From Neisseria sicca 4320 (lineage in GTDB: Bacteria > Pseudomonadota > Gammaproteobacteria > Burkholderiales > Neisseriaceae), in the NCBI RefSeq assembly GCF_000193735.1, contig NZ_AEPF01000010.1, forward strand, positions 16,745-80,744: a DNA stretch of 64,000 bases, read 5' to 3'. The position numbers and the translations under genes were made by a program. Shown piece after piece: positions 1-8,109 of the stretch (the stretch's first letter is position 1; each line of letters starts with the position of its first letter). The notes under the pieces are model-generated. The model was not told the DNA's origin. It saw only the letters and a list, made by a program, of their open reading frames with translations, and made no database searches.

Positions 1-731
1 TCGGCAGGATCAAGCAGGCTGACCACTTTCGAACCTGCCGCGACCACGTTGCCCGCTTCCGCAATGGTGTATTCCACCCTGCCCGCTATCGGCGCTCGGA
101 TATTCATATCATCGTTGGCGGATGTAGCCGATTTGACTGCCGCCCTCGCCTGTTCGACACCGGCGCGCGCTTCCGCTTGCGCGGCGGCACTTTGCGCCAC
201 TGTCGCCCGCGCTTCGTCCCGCGCCGCTTCAGCCGCCTTGACCGCCGCAACAGCGCGCTCATAATCCGCCTGACGTTTGGTAACTTCCGATTGCGACACC
301 AGCTGGTCGGCAAGCAATTTGCGCGCATTGTCCAGCTCCATTTTCGCCACGCGCAACTGCTGCCTGTTCGCGTCCACATTCGCCTGAGCGCGCGCAACCG
401 TCTGTTTCATCTGCGCTTCGGCAGCTTTGGCGCGACCGACCGCCTCCTCTTGGCGCAATTCCGCCGCCCTAGCCTCTTCCAAACGGCTGCTGCTGGTTTC
501 AGACGACAGTTCCGCCAAAATATCGCCCTCTTTCACATCTGCGCCCTCTTCCACCAAAACCGCCTTCACCCGCCCCGGATACAGGCTGGCGACATCGATG
601 CGGTTCAGCTCCAGCCGCCCGTTGGATTGCGCGATCCATGCAGGCAAAGTTTCTTTCTGGTTTTGAAGGACATACCACACGCCGCCCGCAACCATCGCGA
701 CGGTAAGAGAAGCAATAACAGCTTTTTTCAT
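1..731 (-). CDS. HlyD/membrane fusion protein of an efflux system (C-terminus off window)
   Basis: The reading frame opens at the ATG at 731 and stays open to the window edge, so only the N-terminal 243 codons are present. The protein starts with MKKAVIASLTVAMVAGGVW, an uncleaved-type membrane anchor. A biotinyl-lipoyl-like segment follows (LYPGRVKAVLVEEGADVKEG), then a long Ala/Glu/Arg-rich coiled coil (about residues 65-205), then the returning lipoyl half (NIRAPIAGRVEYTIAEAGNV). This is the order of HlyD/YbhG-type periplasmic adaptors, which link an inner membrane transporter to the outer membrane. The transporter genes should lie left of the window. A TetR-like gene 20 bp upstream on the same strand suggests local control. 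Confidence 0.85.
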   Translation of the reverse strand, partial: MKKAVIASLTVAMVAGGVWYVLQNQKETLPAWIAQSNGRLELNRIDVASLYPGRVKAVLVEEGADVKEGDILAELSSETSSSRLEEARAAELRQEEAVGRAKAAEAQMKQTVARAQANVDANRQQLRVAKMELDNARKLLADQLVSQSEVTKRQADYERAVAAVKAAEAARDEARATVAQSAAAQAEARAGVEQARAAVKSATSANDDMNIRAPIAGRVEYTIAEAGNVVAAGSKVVSLLDPA

Positions 732-751
732 GTTGCGTTACACCTTAATCA

Positions 752-1390
752 TCAAAACGGACGCGCCTTAGAGCGGTATTGCGGAAACAGCGCGGCAAAC
801 GCCCAATCTATCCTTTGGTGGATGGACGAATCGGTCAGCAAATCCTCATGCCGCCCGTTCATCTCATCGGTAAGTATCCCCAACATACGGTAACGCGTGT
901 TCATAATCATCGGCGAGATGACCGCGCCGTTGAGAAACTCAAACTGATTCAACAATTCCAATTCCGACACACCCTCCCTGCCGTCGCACGCCCTGATATG
1001 CCGGATCATCCCGTAGGCAAGCATCTTATGCTGCTTTTTTAACGCTTTGGTAATCAAATCCACGCCCTCTTCGCTGTCCAGCAGCATCCTGTGTATCCAC
1101 GCCAAATGCTCCCGTATCGTAACCGCTAGCCGCCAGACAATCTGATACAGCCGCTCCGCATCTTCGATATTTTGGGCAAAATCGAACGACACCCGCCCCA
1201 AAGCCCGATTGCTGTACTCTATCAACATCGCCTTCACGAATTCGTCTTTATCGGCAAACATCCTGTTGAACGTTTCCAAATTCGAATTCAAATGCTCCGC
1301 GATCGCCTGCTCTGACAGCCGCTTGTAGCCGCATCTAGGATAAAAACAAATGCCTGCGGAAATAAATTGCGCACTGGTTACACCGTTCAT
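752..1390 (-). CDS. TetR/AcrR-like transcriptional regulator
   Basis: About 212 residues when started at the ATG at 1390, which has a GAGGTGA ribosome site; ATGs at 1423 and 1438 lack one. The N-terminal part (SEQAIAEHLNSNLETFNRMF) matches the helix-turn-helix and following helix of TetR proteins, with the usual pattern of an aromatic or hydrophobic residue before DKDEF. The remainder is all-helical, as expected for the ligand domain. The stop is 20 bp from the start of the adjacent HlyD-family gene on the same strand, so it probably controls that efflux operon. The ligand is unknown. The HTH is diverged, so family assignment is good but not certain. Confidence 0.7.
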   Translation of the reverse strand: MNGVTSAQFISAGICFYPRCGYKRLSEQAIAEHLNSNLETFNRMFADKDEFVKAMLIEYSNRALGRVSFDFAQNIEDAERLYQIVWRLAVTIREHLAWIHRMLLDSEEGVDLITKALKKQHKMLAYGMIRHIRACDGREGVSELELLNQFEFLNGAVISPMIMNTRYRMLGILTDEMNGRHEDLLTDSSIHQRIDWAFAALFPQYRSKARPF

Positions 1391-1467
1391 TATCTTCACC
1401 TCATCTGCCTGTATTGTTGTCATAGGACAAATATCCAAGACTCAAATGAAACAAAAATCTTCTGAAA

Positions 1468-1624
1468 TATAGTGGATTAACTTTAAACCAGTACGGCGTT
1501 GCCTCGCCTTAGCTCAAAGAGAACGATTCTCTAAGGTGCTGAAGCACCAAGTGAATCGGTTCCGTACTATCTGTACTGTCTGCGGCTTCGTCGCCTTGTC
1601 TTGATTTAAAGTTAATCCACTATA
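1468..1624. repeat. Correia repeat enclosed element (CREE), full length, 157 bp
   Basis: The element begins TATAGTGGATTAAC and ends with the complement GTTAATCCACTATA, giving terminal inverted repeats of about 20 bp. The interior has the known CREE hallmarks: CAGTACGGCGTTGCCTCGCC, AGAGAACGATTCTCTAAGG, GGTGCTGAAGCACC and CTGCGGCTTCGTCGCC. CREEs are small non-autonomous elements specific to Neisseria. They can carry promoters and, in full-length copies, an IHF site. This copy sits upstream of the tetR-like gene. Confidence 0.95.
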
Positions 1625-1948
1625 TCAGGCTGTCTGCGGACGCTGCCGTCAACCGTCAACGCATCATCCGCCCCCTGCCCGATACAAATGCCAACCCACT
1701 GTTATTTTATAAAACACGCAAAACGCCCCGACTCAATCATCCTGTCTGATTTTTTATTTCACTATATAACAAACCGCCCCCGCCTTCAATGCAGCCAAGC
1801 CCCCAATCATCATTAAAATCCGATAGTTAAATTTGTTTTAAGAGGATATGGGTCGTCTGAAAAAACGGTTTCAAACGATTTGAAGGCAAGCACCAAAATA
1901 AATAAACGCCTTATCAATATCTGAATGTTTGGAAGTAACTATAAAAAA
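1625..1948. other. Intergenic, no gene seen
   Basis: No convincing reading frame. The stretch is AT-rich and holds one uptake-like sequence (GGTCGTCTGAAAA near 1852). Nothing else is recognised between the CREE and the trpD terminator. Confidence 0.5.
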
Positions 1949-1983
1949 TCGTCTGAAAACTAACTTCCCGTTTTCAGACGACC
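1949..1983 (-). terminator. Uptake-sequence hairpin terminator after trpD
   Basis: TCGTCTGAAAAC and its complement GTTTTCAGACGA are separated by 9 bases just past the trpD stop. An inverted pair of uptake sequences forms the stem, the common Neisseria terminator design. Confidence 0.75.
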
Positions 1984-1988
1984 TTTGC

Positions 1989-3023
1989 TCATTCTTTAGC
2001 AAATTGCTGCGTAAAGCGGATAAATTCTTCTTTTTTCGCTTTTGCCTTGCCCGAATCGATGGCTGCTTCGGCAGCTTTGACACCGTCCGCCAACGAAGGC
2101 ACGACATTGCCGGCATAAAGCGCGGCGGCGGCGTTGAGCAGGACGATGTCGCGTGCCGCACCATGTTTGCCGCTCAACACTTCATCCATTTTCTCCAACG
2201 ATTCTTGCGCGTTGGCGACTTTGATTTCGTCCAAATCGCGGCGGATTTCAATGCCGAAATCGGCGGGGCTGATGTCGTATTCGCAGATTTCTCCGTCTTT
2301 CAGCTCGGCAACGCGAGTTTTGCCGGTCAGCGTGATTTCGTCCAAACCGCCTTCGCCGCACACGACCAAAACGTGTTTGGAACCAAGCTGTTTCAATACG
2401 CGCGACAGGATACCGCATAAGTCGATGTGAAACACGCCCAAGAGCTGGTTCGGCGCACCGGCAGGGTTGGTCAGCGGGCCTAAGATATTGAAGATACTTC
2501 TAAACCCGAGCGAACGGCGCACGGGCGCGACGTGGCGCATCGCGCTGTGATGGTTTTGGGCAAACATAAAGCCCAAGCCTGTTTGACGGATGCTTTCGGA
2601 GACTTGCTCCGGCGTAATGTTCAACACCGCGCCCATCTGCTCCATCACGTCCGCCGCGCCGCTGGACGAGGAAACGGAACGCCCGCCGTGTTTGGCGACT
2701 TTCGCGCCCGCCGCTGCCGCGACAAACATGGAAGTCGTGGAAATATTGAAGGTTTTTGCGCCGTCTCCGCCCGTACCGACAATATCGACGAGGTCGTCTG
2801 AATTTTCCAGCGGCACTTTGGCGGCAAATTCGCGCATCACGGCGGCGGCGGCGGTGATTTCCGATACGGTTTCGACTTTAATCCGCAATCCGGTCAAAAT
2901 AGCGGCGATTTGTTCGGGCGGCACCTGCCCGCTCATAATCTGGCGCATCAGGTCGGTCATTTCATCGTAAAACAATTCATTGTTGCTGATTAATCGTTCG
3001 ATGGCTTGTTGCGGTGTAATCAT
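1989..3023 (-). CDS. trpD: Anthranilate phosphoribosyltransferase
   Basis: 344 residues, the usual length. TrpD transfers phosphoribose from PRPP to anthranilate, the second step of tryptophan synthesis, in the cytosol. The PRPP/Mg signature [17 protein letters not shown] is at about residues 82-98. [19 protein letters not shown] follows, then [25 protein letters not shown]. The small helical N-domain ([21 protein letters not shown]) is intact. It lies 67 bp downstream of trpG on the same strand. A perfect palindrome of two uptake sequences between the two genes may make part of the transcripts stop early. Confidence 0.97.
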   Translation of the reverse strand: MITPQQAIERLISNNELFYDEMTDLMRQIMSGQVPPEQIAAILTGLRIKVETVSEITAAAAVMREFAAKVPLENSDDLVDIVGTGGDGAKTFNISTTSMFVAAAAGAKVAKHGGRSVSSSSGAADVMEQMGAVLNITPEQVSESIRQTGLGFMFAQNHHSAMRHVAPVRRSLGFRSIFNILGPLTNPAGAPNQLLGVFHIDLCGILSRVLKQLGSKHVLVVCGEGGLDEITLTGKTRVAELKDGEICEYDISPADFGIEIRRDLDEIKVANAQESLEKMDEVLSGKHGAARDIVLLNAAAALYAGNVVPSLADGVKAAEAAIDSGKAKAKKEEFIRFTQQFAKE

Positions 3024-3055
3024 GGTTCAATCCTTTTTACGGGTATTTTTACGTC

Positions 3056-3087
3056 AAACGTCGTCTGAAAATTTTCAGACGACGTTT
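3056..3087. terminator. Perfect uptake-sequence palindrome between trpG and trpD
   Basis: A 32-base perfect palindrome whose left arm is AAACGTCGTCTGAAAA and whose right arm is its exact complement, with no loop bases. It lies between the trpG stop and the trpD start, and may act as a partial terminator or processing hairpin inside the operon. Confidence 0.55.
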
Positions 3088-3090
3088 GGT

Positions 3091-3681
3091 TTAAGCGGCG
3101 GACGCTTGGAAGTCTTTAAATTCTTCCAAAAAGTTTTTCAACATATCGTGTCCGTGTTCGGTCAAAAGGGCTTCGGGGTGGAACTGCACGCCTTCGATGG
3201 CGTATTCTTTGTGCCGCACGCCCATGATTTCCTGATCTTCCGTCCATGCGGTAACTTCCAGACAATCGGGCAGCGTATCGCGGGCGATGACAAGGCTGTG
3301 ATAACGCGTGCAGGTAACGGGGTAGGGCAAATCTTTAAACATGCCTTTGTTTAGGTGGAACACAGGCGAAACTTTGCCGTGCATCAGCGTTTTTGCCCGC
3401 ACTACATCGCCGCCGAACGCTTCGCCTATCGTCTGATGCCCGAGGCACACGCCCATAATCGGCAGCTTGCCGGCAAAATGGCGCATGGCGGCGACCGAAA
3501 TGCCCGCTTCTTTCGGCGAACAAGGACCCGGCCCGATAACGAGATATTGCGGCTTCAAAGCTTCGATTTCTTCGAGCGTAATATCGTCGTTGCGGCGGAC
3601 GACGACTTCCTGACCGAGTTCGGCGAAATATTGGACGATGTTGTAGGTGAAACTGTCATAGTTATCAATGAACAAAAGCAT
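3091..3681 (-). CDS. trpG: Anthranilate/aminodeoxychorismate synthase, glutamine amidotransferase subunit
   Basis: 196 residues. It is the class I glutamine amidotransferase that supplies ammonia to TrpE (or PabB). Seen: N-terminus [19 protein letters not shown], oxyanion strand [15 protein letters not shown], nucleophile motif [18 protein letters not shown] (Cys about residue 79), and [10 protein letters not shown] with the catalytic His-x-Glu. The start codon lies inside the prophage attachment core, so the first 20 bases of the gene are shared with the phage. Everything upstream of the ATG is now phage DNA. The ORF itself is intact; its original upstream neighbour is now at 45155. Confidence 0.96.
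   Translation of the reverse strand: MLLFIDNYDSFTYNIVQYFAELGQEVVVRRNDDITLEEIEALKPQYLVIGPGPCSPKEAGISVAAMRHFAGKLPIMGVCLGHQTIGEAFGGDVVRAKTLMHGKVSPVFHLNKGMFKDLPYPVTCTRYHSLVIARDTLPDCLEVTAWTEDQEIMGVRHKEYAIEGVQFHPEALLTEHGHDMLKNFLEEFKDFQASAA
3662..3681. other. Prophage attachment site attL, core overlapping trpG start
   Basis: The 20-mer TTATCAATGAACAAAAGCAT occurs here and again at 45121-45140 in the same orientation. Flanking bases differ on both sides (g/a before, t/g after). Read on the minus strand it is the first 20 bases of trpG. The second copy is 161 bp from the integrase start, as expected for an attR. Confidence 0.92.
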
Positions 3682-3767
3682 TTTGAATCTAACCTGCTGT
3701 TAATTAAAGAATCTTTGTTATTTCCGCCTGAATCATACCCGATTTAATACCCGCTTTTGATTTTCCG

Positions 3768-3938
3768 TTATGAAACTGGGCGCGTTTTAATCCAGTTTTC
3801 AACTTCATCCAATCGCCATCGGGAAGCTGCTCCAATCTTGTACGGGCGCGGAAATTCTTCATCCTTAATCATGGCATAAATTTTTGTCTTACCGCAACCT
3901 GTTTTCTCGATGACTTCTTTTATTTTAAGCAATTTCAT
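3768..3938 (-). CDS. AlpA-like regulator / excisionase-type protein
   Basis: About 56 residues from the ATG at 3938, preceded by AGGCAGG; an ATG at 3956 has a weaker site. The sequence MKLLKIKEVIEKTGCGKTKIYAMI is a MerR-like winged helix-turn-helix. It is followed by FPRPYKIGAASRWRLDEVENWI, the classic AlpA pattern. AlpA-like proteins act as excisionase activators or recombination directionality factors. Its place 87 bp from attL, opposite the integrase at attR, fits a role in excision. Confidence 0.85.
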   Translation of the reverse strand: MKLLKIKEVIEKTGCGKTKIYAMIKDEEFPRPYKIGAASRWRLDEVENWIKTRPVS

Positions 3939-3998
3939 TTTCTGCCTGCCTTTCATATTTTCATCAGGCGGCGGAAATGCCGCCTGTCGGATTGGTAG

Positions 3999-4469
3999 TT
4001 ATTCAGCCACCGGCGCATTGTCGCCCCGTACAAACTTCGCAAGGTCGGGTTTAAAGTAATTTTCGCCTTTCACGATTTTCCCGCTCTTGTTAAAGATTGG
4101 ATTGCCGTTTTCGTCGAACTTGCTCCAGTTTGACAAATTGACTTCTTTCAGCGCGCCGACCATATCAAAGCCCATCATATAGCCCACGCCGATTGCGGTT
4201 ACAATCTGATCGCAAAGCGCGTCCAGTAACTCAATTTGCCAGTTTTCAGGCAACTCTACATCTTTGCCATCAATATCTTTATCAATGGCTTCACACGCAT
4301 AAAATTCTTGCGCAACCTCATATGTCCTGCTTTCTATATTGTTGCAGGACAACGCCGCCATCATTTCGGAAACTTCTTCAAAATGCGCCCCGATTTGGGT
4401 TGCCTTATCTTTTTCTGTTGGATTTGGCTTTGCTGCCTTGAACCAATTAATGATTTTTTCGATATTCAT
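3999..4469 (-). CDS. MazG-like all-alpha NTP pyrophosphohydrolase (phage)
   Basis: 156 residues from the ATG at 4469, which has a GAAAGGAC ribosome site; the longer frame to 4601 only overlaps the neighbours. The helical pattern HFEEVSEMMAALS followed by IELLDALCDQIVTAIGVGY gives the EExxE...ExxxD metal-binding arrangement of MazG-type (PRA-PH/DUF550-like) nucleotide pyrophosphohydrolases. Phage members are thought to hydrolyse unusual nucleotides or alarmones. Its ATG overlaps the stop of the 37-residue membrane protein (ATGA), suggesting coupled translation in the leftward early operon. Confidence 0.65.
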   Translation of the reverse strand: MNIEKIINWFKAAKPNPTEKDKATQIGAHFEEVSEMMAALSCNNIESRTYEVAQEFYACEAIDKDIDGKDVELPENWQIELLDALCDQIVTAIGVGYMMGFDMVGALKEVNLSNWSKFDENGNPIFNKSGKIVKGENYFKPDLAKFVRGDNAPVAE

Positions 4470-4579
4470 CTTTGTCCTTTCTGATATTCGTTTATCTGCG
4501 TCGCCCCTTTCGGGATTCCTGATAGCTCGATAGCCATGACGACTGCGGCGATCAGGATTGCGGCTATTACTTCTTTCAT
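4466..4579 (-). CDS. Small membrane protein, 37 residues
   Basis: The ORF MKEVIAAILIAAVVMAIELS... has one hydrophobic segment (residues 4-18) and a short basic tail. Its ATG overlaps the dcm stop (ATGA) and its own stop overlaps the next ATG (ATGA). These double overlaps are typical of real, translationally coupled genes. No family recognised. Many phages carry such peptides near DNA modification or exclusion genes, but no function can be given. Confidence 0.55.
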   Translation of the reverse strand: MKEVIAAILIAAVVMAIELSGIPKGATQINEYQKGQR

Positions 4580-5640
4580 GCCTTGCACACCCTTTCTCCA
4601 ATCCACCGCATGACCGGAACTGCCATACTGTTGCCGATGGCTTTGTAACGCGGCGTGTCTGGGCATTGCTCGGCTGGCTTGTTTCGCCACGGAATCAGGG
4701 TGTAGTTGTCGGGGAAACCTTGTAACCTTTCGCACTCGACGGGGGTTAGTTTTCGTACTTTTGGATAATTTATAACGCAATTGCCGTTACAAATTTGGTC
4801 TGAATCTACGCCGCGGCCGCCAAACCCAGTGCTTAACGTTGCTCCAATTTTTGAAACTAATAAGGTTTCACTACCACCAGACAGCGCGCCACCTGTTCTT
4901 TTTACTGTGCCGCCAACGTCGGATTCTCGATATGTTCCAAAGCTGCTTTCAATAAAGGCGGAAGATTCTTCCCCCTTTTTTCTGCTCTGTTCAAGATTCC
5001 CGCTTTCGCCCGGCTGCTCAAATAGTATTTCGGCGATACGTCTGTTTCGACTACCTGCCGCAAGAAACACTCTTCGGCGACGTTGGGGAACTCCGAAATA
5101 TTGGGCATCCAAGATTCGCCATGCGATTTCGCATTCGTCTGAGCGCACAATACCTGCACCCGTCCATCTGCCCCTTGTTGGGACAAGCTCTTTGGACTCG
5201 CCAAGCAAAGCTGCCAAAAAACATCCGAAGGCGTTGTCTCGTGTTGATAAAACGCCGGGGACGTTTTCCCACAGTACAACTGCGTCGGGCAGTCCGTAGC
5301 GTCTTCGAATAGTGTTAATTGCATTTAAAATCCTTACAAAAACAAGCGTCAGGTTTCCGCGTTCGTCATTTAGGCTGTTTCTTAAGCCGGCAACCGAAAA
5401 AGCCTGGCAAGGTGTCCCGCCGACCAATATATCCGGTGCCTCAATTTCGCCTGACAAAATCCGTTCCGGTAACGTCGTCATGTCGCCGTGATTTGGGACA
5501 TCCGGGTAATGATGCGCCAATACGGCGCATGGGAAAGGTTCAATTTCGGAAAACCATATCGGCTTTAGATTCAATCCGTCCCACGCAACGGATACCGCTT
5601 CAATTCCACTGCAAACGCTGCCATAGGTTAGCTCTTTCAT
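4576..5640 (-). CDS. C5-cytosine DNA methyltransferase (Dcm-type, phage)
   Basis: 354 residues. Motif I TYGSVCSGIEAVSVAW, motif IV GGTPCQAFSVAG with the catalytic Cys, motif VI VLWENVPGV, motif VIII QRRRRVFLA, and motifs IX-X RLQGFPDNYTL and YKAIGNSMAVPV are all visible. The target recognition region between VIII and IX (about residues 200-300) is variable, so the target site cannot be told. No restriction gene is adjacent, so this looks like an orphan phage methyltransferase that protects phage DNA against host restriction. The start overlaps the stop of the 329-residue gene by four bases. Confidence 0.95.
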   Translation of the reverse strand: MKELTYGSVCSGIEAVSVAWDGLNLKPIWFSEIEPFPCAVLAHHYPDVPNHGDMTTLPERILSGEIEAPDILVGGTPCQAFSVAGLRNSLNDERGNLTLVFVRILNAINTIRRRYGLPDAVVLWENVPGVLSTRDNAFGCFLAALLGESKELVPTRGRWTGAGIVRSDECEIAWRILDAQYFGVPQRRRRVFLAAGSRNRRIAEILFEQPGESGNLEQSRKKGEESSAFIESSFGTYRESDVGGTVKRTGGALSGGSETLLVSKIGATLSTGFGGRGVDSDQICNGNCVINYPKVRKLTPVECERLQGFPDNYTLIPWRNKPAEQCPDTPRYKAIGNSMAVPVMRWIGERVCKA

Positions 5641-6626
5641 GCTGCTGCTTCCTGTCGTACAAGACTAATCAGGTTCGCCGCCCGCTTGAAATGCTTAGTC
5701 CAGTTGAAGCAGCTAAAGCCGGTGCCGCTGTCGCAATGTCGGATGATGTTTTCCGAATCCTTGACAGCCTGAACCAGTGCGCCCCCCTTATTCGCGACAA
5801 GCATTTTCATCATCGGTTGCCGCACGTCTCCGATGCGTTGCGGTCGTACAGGGTTTAATGGCTTGCCGTACATCGCCGAAAGCTCCGCATCTGCGTGAAT
5901 GCCTACGTCGTAAAGAAGGTTGGCGGCGTGTAGGATTCGGTCTGTAAATTCTGCGTATGGCATTTTCAGGCGGCGAGCTTCCGCGCGGGAATCGCTGCCG
6001 TTGACGACTTTATCAACCGCCGAAATCAAACCGCCATCAAGCTCCAAAAACATCATGGATTTTTTTGTAACACTGACGGCGATTGAGTATGTCGATACTT
6101 CGGCAATCAAGCGAACTGGCGCGTCTTTCAAAAACTCTTCATATGCGGCAAAGAGATTAGACAGTGGGCGCAACACGAGTTGACGCTGATTTGGGCTAAG
6201 GTCGTCAAAATCCTTAGTCCATTGCGCGACCGCTTGCGATGCTTCGCGGCAGGAAAACTCCACGCTTTTCTCGTTCGCTGGGTCGTCTGTGTTGCAGTAC
6301 AAGCCCAATCGTTGCACCTGCTTGATGATATGCTCGGCGAAGTTGATTAATTCCTGATTGCAGGCATAGCGCATATCTTGCAGGGATAACCACATCTTGA
6401 CGCTACACGTTACCGCTTCATCTTCTGACACTTTCACGCCTGACAACATCTCGGCGATGTTCTCTTTTTGCGCTTTTGACAAAGTGGATAGGCGGTTTCG
6501 GTCAACGTTTTTGATTGCCCCCGCGCGTTTCAGTGCGCGCTCTTGCTGCGTTGATTTTTTTGCCGCGCGCTTGGCGGCAAGTATTTGGCTTGCCGTTGGT
6601 TTTGTTGCTACTGTTGCTGTTTGCAT
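5637..6626 (-). CDS. Unknown early phage protein, 329 residues
   Basis: Not recognised. The N-terminus is Lys/Arg-rich with a predicted helix (AAKRAAKKSTQQERALKRAG). The body is mixed, with no signal peptide and no clear metal or nucleotide motif. The stop overlaps the methyltransferase start (ATGA), so the two are made together. Possible roles are a methyltransferase partner, an anti-restriction factor or a DNA-binding protein; none is shown by the sequence. Confidence 0.8.
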   Translation of the reverse strand: MQTATVATKPTASQILAAKRAAKKSTQQERALKRAGAIKNVDRNRLSTLSKAQKENIAEMLSGVKVSEDEAVTCSVKMWLSLQDMRYACNQELINFAEHIIKQVQRLGLYCNTDDPANEKSVEFSCREASQAVAQWTKDFDDLSPNQRQLVLRPLSNLFAAYEEFLKDAPVRLIAEVSTYSIAVSVTKKSMMFLELDGGLISAVDKVVNGSDSRAEARRLKMPYAEFTDRILHAANLLYDVGIHADAELSAMYGKPLNPVRPQRIGDVRQPMMKMLVANKGGALVQAVKDSENIIRHCDSGTGFSCFNWTKHFKRAANLISLVRQEAAA

Positions 6627-6701
6627 TTTGTTTCCTCGCTTTTTTGATGCCGTCCTCTCAACGGCTCGGGCGTTTGGCTGCCTATGGTCTAATGCCTCTC
6701 G

Positions 6702-6992
6702 TTATAAGTGCATTGCCGCGTCTATCGCGTCGCGCATACTGTCGATGTGCTTTTCAACACACTCGCGCGGGAGTAACACGCTGCCTATTTTGTTGTGCTT
6801 GTCTGCCAGCCAATCAAGGCGAACGGTGTCAGGGTGTGGGATTGGCTCAAATTCTTCGGCATAGTCAGCATTAGTCACTGTATTACCCTCAAGAACAAAC
6901 CAAACGGAATTAAATTGCGCGTGTATAACAACAGCTTTCGCGCCATCTGATTTACGACGGACAATATCGCCGAATTTAAATTTATTTGTCAT
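6702..6992 (-). CDS. Small early phage protein, paralogue of next gene
   Basis: 96 residues. It starts MTNKFKFGDIVRRKSDGAKAVV, a likely SH3-like barrel. The middle motif IPHPDTVRLDWL and the tail RDAIDAAM recur in the neighbour at 7014-7364. The pair is an old tandem duplication. Function unknown. Confidence 0.75.
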   Translation of the reverse strand: MTNKFKFGDIVRRKSDGAKAVVIHAQFNSVWFVLEGNTVTNADYAEEFEPIPHPDTVRLDWLADKHNKIGSVLLPRECVEKHIDSMRDAIDAAMHL

Positions 6993-7013
6993 TTTTGCTC
7001 CAAAAGCGGTTAT

Positions 7014-7364
7014 TTATATAGAGTACTTGACTTCCAGTCTCATTGCAGCGTCTATTGCATCGCGCAATAATGGTTTAGGCGTGGTTAGGTCAATATCATC
7101 ATCAACCAAAACCCACCCTTTCATCATCTGCCGCTTGACCATGCCATCAATGTTGATAACTCTTTCAATAAAATCCAAGCGCAAAGTATCGGGATGCGGG
7201 ATTAGTTCGAGACTCTCGGCATGTTCCTGCGAAACGCCTTTTGTATGCTCCCAACGGATGATGTAACTGTATTGGTTGCTTCCAGCATCTACCACCAAGC
7301 CTAATGTCTTGTTCGGGTGCATTCGGCTTTTAACCATGTCGCCGAATTTAAATTGTTGCGTCAT
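7014..7364 (-). CDS. Small early phage protein, paralogue of previous gene
   Basis: 116 residues. MTQQFKFGDMVKSRMHPNKTLGLVV, IPHPDTLRLDFI and RDAIDAAMRL align with the protein at 6702-6992, while the region between differs. Likely an SH3-like N-domain plus a helical tail. It sits 9 bp downstream of ssb in the leftward operon. Function unknown. Confidence 0.75.
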   Translation of the reverse strand: MTQQFKFGDMVKSRMHPNKTLGLVVDAGSNQYSYIIRWEHTKGVSQEHAESLELIPHPDTLRLDFIERVINIDGMVKRQMMKGWVLVDDDIDLTTPKPLLRDAIDAAMRLEVKYSI

Positions 7365-7373
7365 GTCTCACTC

Positions 7374-7814
7374 CTAAAACGGGATGTCATCTGATTCATC
7401 ACTACCATTAACAGTAGCGGCCGGTGCTTGTCGGTGCGGATACTCAGGCGGTGCGCCATTTTGCGTGGATTGTGCCTGTTGTCCATCATTACCACCGCCG
7501 AGCATCTTCATTTCGTTGGCGATGATGTCGTATGCGGTACGCTCCACGCCGTTTTTGTCGGTGTATTTTCGGCTTTGGATTTTGCCTTCCAAATACACCT
7601 GACTGCCTTTCTTCAGGTATTGCCCGGCGATTTCAGCAAGGCGGCGGTACATGGTGATGTTATGCCATTCAATTCTCTCTTGACGCTGCCCGCTTTGGTC
7701 TTTCCAGCTTTCGCTTGTTGCGACGCTGAAATTACAGACGGCTTCTCCGTTCGGCATATAGCGCGTTTCAGGGTCTTTCCCCAATCGTCCGATTAAAGTT
7801 ACTTTATTCAACAT
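7374..7814 (-). CDS. ssb: Single-stranded DNA-binding protein (phage)
   Basis: 146 residues. The OB-fold N-terminus [33 protein letters not shown] and the segment [21 protein letters not shown] are typical. The tail ends in the acidic SSB tip DESDDIPF, which recruits partner proteins. It coats ssDNA during phage replication and recombination. The start overlaps the end of the 98-residue gene. It shares an operon with the PD-(D/E)XK nuclease and the probable annealing protein, which suggests a recombination module. Confidence 0.96.
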   Translation of the reverse strand: MLNKVTLIGRLGKDPETRYMPNGEAVCNFSVATSESWKDQSGQRQERIEWHNITMYRRLAEIAGQYLKKGSQVYLEGKIQSRKYTDKNGVERTAYDIIANEMKMLGGGNDGQQAQSTQNGAPPEYPHRQAPAATVNGSDESDDIPF

Positions 7815-8100
7815 TTTTGTTTCCTTTTAAAACTGTTTTGACAGGCTTCCAAACGGTTCGCCCGTTCACTTCCTGCGCCTGCCTGATTCCGACTATGTGG
7901 ATGTCGGGATTGCCCGCAAACAGCCTGATAAATTCCTCCGCCGTCTCGATTGACGAATATTCAGGGCTGATTTGGTAGCGGGCGTTGCTTAACCGCGTCC
8001 ATTTGCGGGTATCCTCGTACCACTTCGACTGCTTTTTGTCATATACAAGCCGCCGCCGTTTCTCTTCTTCGGGACGGCTCTTTCCGAAAACAGCAAACAT
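7804..8100 (-). CDS. Unknown early phage protein, 98 residues
   Basis: Basic N-terminus ([22 protein letters not shown]), then a small mixed alpha/beta domain. No recognised family. It overlaps ssb by 11 bases, so translation is coupled, and sits between ssb and the probable annealing protein. Confidence 0.7.
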   Translation of the reverse strand: MFAVFGKSRPEEEKRRRLVYDKKQSKWYEDTRKWTRLSNARYQISPEYSSIETAEEFIRLFAGNPDIHIVGIRQAQEVNGRTVWKPVKTVLKGNKNVE

Positions 8101-8109
8101 GACGGCTCC

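Noticed and set aside
177..893. Rightward ORF of 238 codons over the HlyD-family and tetR genes
   Set aside because: Antisense shadow: His/Arg-rich product and the real genes on the other strand have clear domains.
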